A model generated the notes under the pieces. That model was not told where the DNA came from. It was given only the letters and a program-made list of their open reading frames with translations, and searched no databases. A stretch of 64,000 bases of DNA from Nocardia yamanashiensis NBRC 100130 (GTDB taxonomy: Bacteria; Actinomycetota; Actinomycetes; Mycobacteriales; Mycobacteriaceae): positions 124,001 to 188,000 of the forward strand of contig NZ_BDCD01000013.1 of assembly GCF_001613325.1 (NCBI RefSeq), written 5' to 3'. The position numbers and the translations under genes are program-made. Within the stretch, counting starts at the first letter, position 1; every line of letters begins with the position of its first letter. Below are positions 60,034 to 64,000 of this stretch, piece by piece.

Positions 60034-60684
60034 ATGACGGTGACCGGGAAGCTGCTCTGGTGCTTGCTCGCGGCTGGCGCGCTCGCCGCGGGATGCTCAC
60101 CCGACAACAGCGCCGGGCCGCCCGGTACCACCAACGAGTTCCCCACCCCACCCGTCACCGGCTCGAGCACGCCCGAACCGCCGACCACCGCACCGGCCAC
60201 CTCGACGACCACCGTCACCACCGCGCCGGTCACCACGTCACCGGTCACCACCACGCCCGGCGGCCTATCCGCCTGCCGGACACAGCAATTGACGGTGACG
60301 CTCGGCGGCGCCCAGGGTGCGGCCGGGCATCAATACACCCCGGTCGTGTTCACCAATACCGGGACCGAACCGTGTTCCATCCAGGGCTACCCGGGCGTCT
60401 CCTACACCAATGGCGCCGACGGCGCTCCGGTCGGCGACCCGGCCACCCGGGAAGGCGGCGAGACCGCGGCCGTGCGGCTCGATCCGGGCGGCCATGCGAC
60501 AGCGACCCTGCAGACCGTCACCAGCGTCGATGTGTACCCGGTCGACCAGTGCCTGCCGGTTCAGGTCGCGGGCCTGCGGATCTACCCGCCGAACAACACC
60601 GAATCGGTGTTCATCGCCCAGGCGCGGACCTGGTGCAGCCGAGGCGGCGGTATGAGCGTGAAGCCGGTGGCGGCCGACAAATAG
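60034..60684 (+). CDS. DUF4232 lipoprotein
   Basis: A 216-residue protein with signal peptide and lipobox LAAGC (cysteine near residue 18), a Thr/Pro/Ser-rich linker (about 20-75), and a DUF4232 domain: ACRTQQLTVTLGG, VVFTNTGTEPCSIQGYPGVSY, and a final AQARTWC. The cysteines are placed as in the secreted DUF4232 protein at 11747-12232. ATG 60034 gives the proper signal peptide; the frame upstream to 59698 overlaps the divergent fusion gene. The domain's role is unknown. Confidence 0.85.
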   Translation: MTVTGKLLWCLLAAGALAAGCSPDNSAGPPGTTNEFPTPPVTGSSTPEPPTTAPATSTTTVTTAPVTTSPVTTTPGGLSACRTQQLTVTLGGAQGAAGHQYTPVVFTNTGTEPCSIQGYPGVSYTNGADGAPVGDPATREGGETAAVRLDPGGHATATLQTVTSVDVYPVDQCLPVQVAGLRIYPPNNTESVFIAQARTWCSRGGGMSVKPVAADK

Positions 60685-60722
60685 CGCGCGGCAGCGGCGT
60701 GGATCGCGCCGGAGAAGGCAAC

Positions 60723-60755
60723 GGCCCGCCCGCCCATGAAAGGGCGAGCGGGCCT
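60723..60755. terminator. Bidirectional terminator
   Basis: A GC-rich stem with arms of about 12 bp and a short loop lies between the convergent DUF4232 and MFS genes. Confidence 0.65.
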
Positions 60756-60782
60756 GCATGATTCGCTGTGCGGCGACGGGTG

Positions 60783-61994
60783 TCAGCCGCGTGCGGCGGC
60801 GAGGCGCTCCACGGCCGGGGCGGCTCCGGCGAACTCCGTTTCGGTCGCCACGTCCCGGCGTTCGAGGGCGGCGGACAGCACGGCCAACCCCAGCGCGGCG
60901 GCGGCCATGGCGGCGCCCACCCAGTTGGGCGCGGTGTAGGCGAATCCGGCCGAGAGCACCAGCCCGCCCAGCCACGCGGCCAGGGCATTGCCGAGATTGA
61001 AGGCGCCGATATTCATGGCCGAGGCCAGCGTCGGCGCGGCATGGGCGTGGTCGAGGACCCGCTTCTGCAGCGACGGCACGCTCGCGAAACCCAGTGCGCC
61101 GACCAGGAACAGCGTGAGCGCGGCCAGCACCTTGACGTGCGCGGTGACGGTGAACAGCATCAGCACCAGGCTGAGCGCACCGAGCGAGGAGTACAGCATG
61201 GGCATCAGCGCGCGGTCGGCGAACTTGCCGCCCACCAGGTTTCCGACCACCATGCCCAGGCCCAGCAGCACCAGCAGCCAGCTCACCGAGCTGTCGGCGA
61301 AGCCCGCCACGGAGGTCATCATCGGAGTGACGTAGGTGATGGCGGCGAACACCCCGCCGAAGCCGAGCACGGTCATGCCCAGGGCGAGCAGGACCTGCAC
61401 ATTGCGGAAGGCGGCGACTTCCTGGCGCACCCGCACCCCTTCCGGCTTGGGCAGGTCCGGTACCAGCTTGGCGATACCGATCAGGCCGGCGACGCCCAGC
61501 AGCGCGACGATCGCGAAGGTGATGCGCCAGCCCGCGTGCTGGCCGATCAGGGTGCCCAGCGGCACGCCGACCACGTTCGCGAGGGTCAGGCCGGTGAACA
61601 TGGTGGCGATGGCGCCCGCCTTCTTGTCCGGCGCGACCAGTTCGGCGGCGACCACGGCCCCGATGCCGAAGAACGCGCCGTGGGTCAGCGAGGCGACGAT
61701 GCGGCCCAGCAGCATGATGCCGAAGGCGGGCGCGACGGCCGACAGCAGATTGCCGGCGATGAACAAACCCATGAGCAGCATGAGCATTCGCTTGCGCGGC
61801 ACCTTGGTGCCCAGCACGGTCATGATCGGCGCGCCGAGCACGACGCCCAGCGCGTAACCGGTCACCAGCCAGCCGGCGGTCGGGATGGTCACCCCGAATT
61901 CCCCGGCGACCTCGGGCAGCAATCCCATGACGATGAACTCGGTGGTTCCGATTCCGAAGGCCCCGATGGCCAGGGCGATCAGTGCGAGCGGCAT
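60783..61994 (-). CDS. MFS transporter, DHA1 drug exporter-like
   Basis: The 403-residue protein has 12 predicted helices and the DHA1 pattern of AraJ/CmlR-like exporters: FGIGTTEFIVMGLLPEVA in helix 1, GAPIMTVLGTKVPRKRMLM (motif A-like, loop 2-3), and NVVGVPLGTLIGQHAGWR in helix 5 (antiporter motif C region). It probably exports a small organic molecule by proton exchange. The ATG at 61994 follows GGAAGGATC; the longer frame to 62039 is not preferred. It is divergent from the MarR gene. Confidence 0.88.
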   Translation of the reverse strand: MPLALIALAIGAFGIGTTEFIVMGLLPEVAGEFGVTIPTAGWLVTGYALGVVLGAPIMTVLGTKVPRKRMLMLLMGLFIAGNLLSAVAPAFGIMLLGRIVASLTHGAFFGIGAVVAAELVAPDKKAGAIATMFTGLTLANVVGVPLGTLIGQHAGWRITFAIVALLGVAGLIGIAKLVPDLPKPEGVRVRQEVAAFRNVQVLLALGMTVLGFGGVFAAITYVTPMMTSVAGFADSSVSWLLVLLGLGMVVGNLVGGKFADRALMPMLYSSLGALSLVLMLFTVTAHVKVLAALTLFLVGALGFASVPSLQKRVLDHAHAAPTLASAMNIGAFNLGNALAAWLGGLVLSAGFAYTAPNWVGAAMAAAALGLAVLSAALERRDVATETEFAGAAPAVERLAAARG

Positions 61995-62133
61995 GAGCCG
62001 ATCCTTCCGCGAACGATTGCAAGAGCGCTTTACGTGCACTCACAATAGTTGCAGGCGCGGGTTAATTGCAAGCGCTGGCTATTGCGAGCGAGTGGTATTC
62101 TGGTGCCAGCCGCCCTGACCAGAGGAAACGCCG

Positions 62134-62592
62134 ATGACTGCCACCGATCCCGCCATGACCGCCCTGGCCCAGGGCTGGAGCGCGCTCGCCCTGCTGCACG
62201 GGCGGATCGAATCGCATATCGAACGCGCTCTGGAAGCCGGCCACGACCTCAGCGTCCGCGAATACTCCCTGCTCGACGTACTCTCCCGCCAGCACGACGG
62301 CGACGGCGGCATGCTCAACATGAAGCAGGTGGCCGACGCCATCGTCCTCTCCCAATCCGCCACCACCCGCCTGGTGACCCGCCTCGAAGACCGCGGCCTC
62401 TGCGAGCGCTACCTCTGCCCCCACGACCGCCGCGGCATCTACACCAAGGTCACTGATTCCGGCCACGCCCTCCTCGAAGCCGCCCGCCCCACCAACGACA
62501 CCGCCCTCCGCGAAGCCCTGGACGCCGCCGCCCAGAACCCCGAACTCGCCCCCCTGGTCCGCGTAGTCGAATCCGCCACCGTCCCAGCCTGA
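62134..62592 (+). CDS. MarR family transcriptional regulator
   Basis: A 152-residue winged-helix regulator: DLSVREYSLLDVLSRQ, then MKQVADAIVLSQSATTRLVTRLEDRGLCERYLCPHDRRGIYTKVT. The recognition helix and wing DRRG are typical. The divergent MFS gene is the likely target; the 139-bp intergenic region contains repeated TTGCAA/TTGCAG elements that could be operator half-sites. Confidence 0.88.
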   Translation: MTATDPAMTALAQGWSALALLHGRIESHIERALEAGHDLSVREYSLLDVLSRQHDGDGGMLNMKQVADAIVLSQSATTRLVTRLEDRGLCERYLCPHDRRGIYTKVTDSGHALLEAARPTNDTALREALDAAAQNPELAPLVRVVESATVPA

Positions 62593-62610
62593 TTCCCCTA
62601 GGTTCCGCTC

Positions 62611-63006
62611 ATGCCCCTAGGACACCTCGGCATCAACGTCAGCGACCTCACCGCCGCCCGCGCCTACTACGACGACCTCATGCCCCTGCTCGACTACGAA
62701 CCCCTGCTCGCCGACGCCACCCAATTCGCCTACTGGCCCGCCGCCCGCAAAATCGGCACCTACGTGTTCTTCTACCCCGCGAAAACCCCCGGCTACTCCC
62801 GCTCCCTGCCAGGACTCCAGCACCTGGCCTTCATGGTCCCCACCCACGCGGCGGTAAACGCCGTCCACGACTGGGCGCAGCACCGAGGCGACGAAATCCT
62901 GCACCCACCACAGGAATTCCCCCAATACCCGCCGCCCTACTACGCCACCTTCTGGACCGGCTTCGACGGCATCATGCTGGAAGCCGTCTGCCACAAACCG
63001 GCGTGA
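62611..63006 (+). CDS. VOC (glyoxalase/bleomycin-resistance) family protein
   Basis: A 131-residue two-module betaalphabetabetabeta protein: LGHLGINVSDLTAARAYYDDLMPLLDYEP in the first module, LQHLAFMVPTHAAVNAVHDWAQHRGDEIL in the second, and a final FDGIMLEAVC strand with Glu. His near the N-terminus and Glu at the end fit the metal site. It follows the MarR gene by 18 bp, probably in one operon. The substrate is unknown. Confidence 0.85.
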   Translation: MPLGHLGINVSDLTAARAYYDDLMPLLDYEPLLADATQFAYWPAARKIGTYVFFYPAKTPGYSRSLPGLQHLAFMVPTHAAVNAVHDWAQHRGDEILHPPQEFPQYPPPYYATFWTGFDGIMLEAVCHKPA

Positions 63007-63025
63007 GGTCGCCCGGACGAAAAAC

Positions 63026-63054
63026 AGGCCCGCTTCCGGATGGGAAGCGGGCCT
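63026..63054. terminator. Bidirectional terminator after the VOC gene
   Basis: A perfect 12-bp stem (63026-63037 with 63043-63054) and a 5-nt loop lie between the convergent VOC gene and the CxxC-ended protein gene. Confidence 0.8.
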
Positions 63055-63076
63055 TGGACTTACGAGGGATTGCCGG

Positions 63077-63667
63077 TCAGCAGTAGTAGCAGACGCCGTT
63101 GGCGGGGAGTTCGGTGAAGCATTCGGCGCACATGGCCTTGCGGACCTGTTCCGGCTTGATCTCGGCCGGGGCGGGGGCCGCGGGGGCCGACTGGATGCGG
63201 ATATTGCCGCCGGACTTGGGGATGAGCGGGGGGATGCCGGGGGGAACGTCGGTGGCGTAGGCCGAGTAGCAGGCCCAGCGGGCGTAGGCCGCGTGGATCT
63301 CCAGGTCCTCGGGGACGGGCAGGACGTTCAATTCCAGGACGTACTTGTAGCTTTCGGTGACCTTGTGATTCTGCTTGAGGCAGAGCGAGGTCAGCGGGGG
63401 TTCGCCGGCATTGTGGGCGCGGCGGGCCACCTTGCGCAGGATGGCGTCCATCCAGGTGCGGGTGGGGGCGTCGGTGCGGATGCCGGACATCTCCTGGATG
63501 CGGTCCGCAAGCTCGTTCACGGTGATGAAATGGCCATAGCCGGAAGCGGTTTCGACGAGCACCTCATGGGCGGCCAATGCCCACGAGATCGATGCGTCGC
63601 GGAAAGTGACCGCGGTGTGGTCGTCGGTCCGCCAGGCCCCAGATGTCATTGTCGCAGCATCCCTCAT
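63077..63667 (-). CDS. Hypothetical protein with C-terminal double-CxxC zinc-ribbon-like end
   Basis: A 196-residue protein of unknown function. A predicted winged-helix-like segment occupies about residues 50-110 (VNELADRIQEMSGIRTDAPTRTWMDAIL, then TSLCLKQNHKVTESYKYVLEL). A Pro/Ala linker leads to CAECFTELPANGVCYYC at the end, which looks like a single zinc finger of the zinc-ribbon kind. An internal methionine at 63649 is an alternative start. It could bind nucleic acid, but that is inference. Confidence 0.7.
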   Translation of the reverse strand: MRDAATMTSGAWRTDDHTAVTFRDASISWALAAHEVLVETASGYGHFITVNELADRIQEMSGIRTDAPTRTWMDAILRKVARRAHNAGEPPLTSLCLKQNHKVTESYKYVLELNVLPVPEDLEIHAAYARWACYSAYATDVPPGIPPLIPKSGGNIRIQSAPAAPAPAEIKPEQVRKAMCAECFTELPANGVCYYC

Positions 63668-63780
63668 AGCCCATCAAAGATAGCGACTCGAAGCCTAATA
63701 CCAAAGTCAACGCGGTCTGTTTCGGATGTGATGAATCCTGGTGTGTCGCAGTAAAACTCTGGGATTTCGCGTCCCAGACG

Positions 63781-64000
63781 CCCGATGGCATGAGCAGGCC
63801 CACAAAGCAGGAACGGCCCGCCGCCCTGACGGGCAGCGGGCCGGATCGCGTAATGCGAAGCGGGTAGACCCGCAAGCACACCGCCCGAACAGCAAACGGG
63901 CCGAATCGCATCGCGGGAAGTGGTAAAGCCGCAGGCCCACGGCCCAAACGGCGAGCGGGCGGACCTCATCGCAGGTTGCGACGAACCCGGGCCAGAGCAG
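63781..64000. repeat. Degenerate tandem repeat of about 60 bp
   Basis: At least three diverged units with a period near 60 bp (equivalent positions 63841, 63901, 63960) share stretches such as GCAGGCCCAC and CGGGCCG(A/G)ATCGC. The array continues past the window edge. The flanking 63668-63780 holds the upstream region of the minus-strand gene. Open frames across the repeat are by-products of the period being a multiple of three. Confidence 0.65.

Noticed and set aside
63781..64000. CRISPR array
   Set aside because: The units are degenerate throughout, with no constant repeat and variable spacer pattern and no cas genes.

Overview
The window is a high-GC actinobacterial chromosome segment. 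A nocobactin/mycobactin-type siderophore cluster, IdeR-type iron boxes, WXG100 proteins and Tat/lipoprotein M13 peptidases all point to Nocardia (Mycobacteriales). The genus is inferred from gene content; no rRNA or tRNA gene is present.

Layout. (1) 1-5865, minus strand: a truncated SDR oxidoreductase, then map, adk, secY, rplO, rpmD, rpsE, rplR, rplF and rpsH, the downstream part of the spc ribosomal protein operon. (2) 6109-13127: about 7.3 kb of accessory genes splitting the spc operon between rpsH and rpsN. It holds a type VII-secreted toxin module (two WXG100 proteins, a toxin with a C-terminal HERVH metallopeptidase-like domain, a small candidate immunity protein), an AHSA1 protein, a lipoprotein, an alpha/beta hydrolase, an HTH regulator apparently split by a frameshift, two secreted proteins, a small ORF and a Uma2 protein. 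(3) 13202-14644: rpsN, rplE, rplX and rplN, the upstream part of the spc operon. Both halves have near-identical promoter/leader elements. (4) 15027-23351: two tandem M13 metallopeptidase lipoproteins, a YjbR protein, and a coupled GT4 glycosyltransferase/glycogen debranching pair.

(5) 23727-48915: the siderophore region. One coupled minus-strand operon encodes a type II thioesterase, a stand-alone ketosynthase, an AT-KR-ACP polyketide synthase and two NRPSs. Around it lie a MbtK-like acyltransferase, a lysine N6-hydroxylase, a siderophore-binding lipoprotein, a SagB-type dehydrogenase (candidate oxazole former), a degenerate stand-alone adenylation-like protein and two ABC exporter half-transporters. 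Five iron-box-like sites precede these units. Salicylate synthase, salicyl-AMP ligase, the aryl-loading NRPS and MbtH are not in the window, so a second locus is expected.

(6) 48998-56349: housekeeping and transport genes (PNPOx-like, pseudouridine synthase, CPBP protease, secreted protein, MMPL transporter with an EXLDI protein, LysR regulator, DUF5997). (7) 56538-59861: a 1107-residue protein joining a CreE/HpyO-type FAD enzyme to a fumarase/aspartase-superfamily lyase. It looks like a single-polypeptide aspartate-nitrosuccinate (nitrous acid forming) enzyme and is the most unusual gene here. (8) 60034-64000: DUF4232 lipoprotein, MFS exporter with divergent MarR regulator, VOC protein, a CxxC-ended hypothetical protein, and a degenerate tandem repeat of about 60 bp running off the end.
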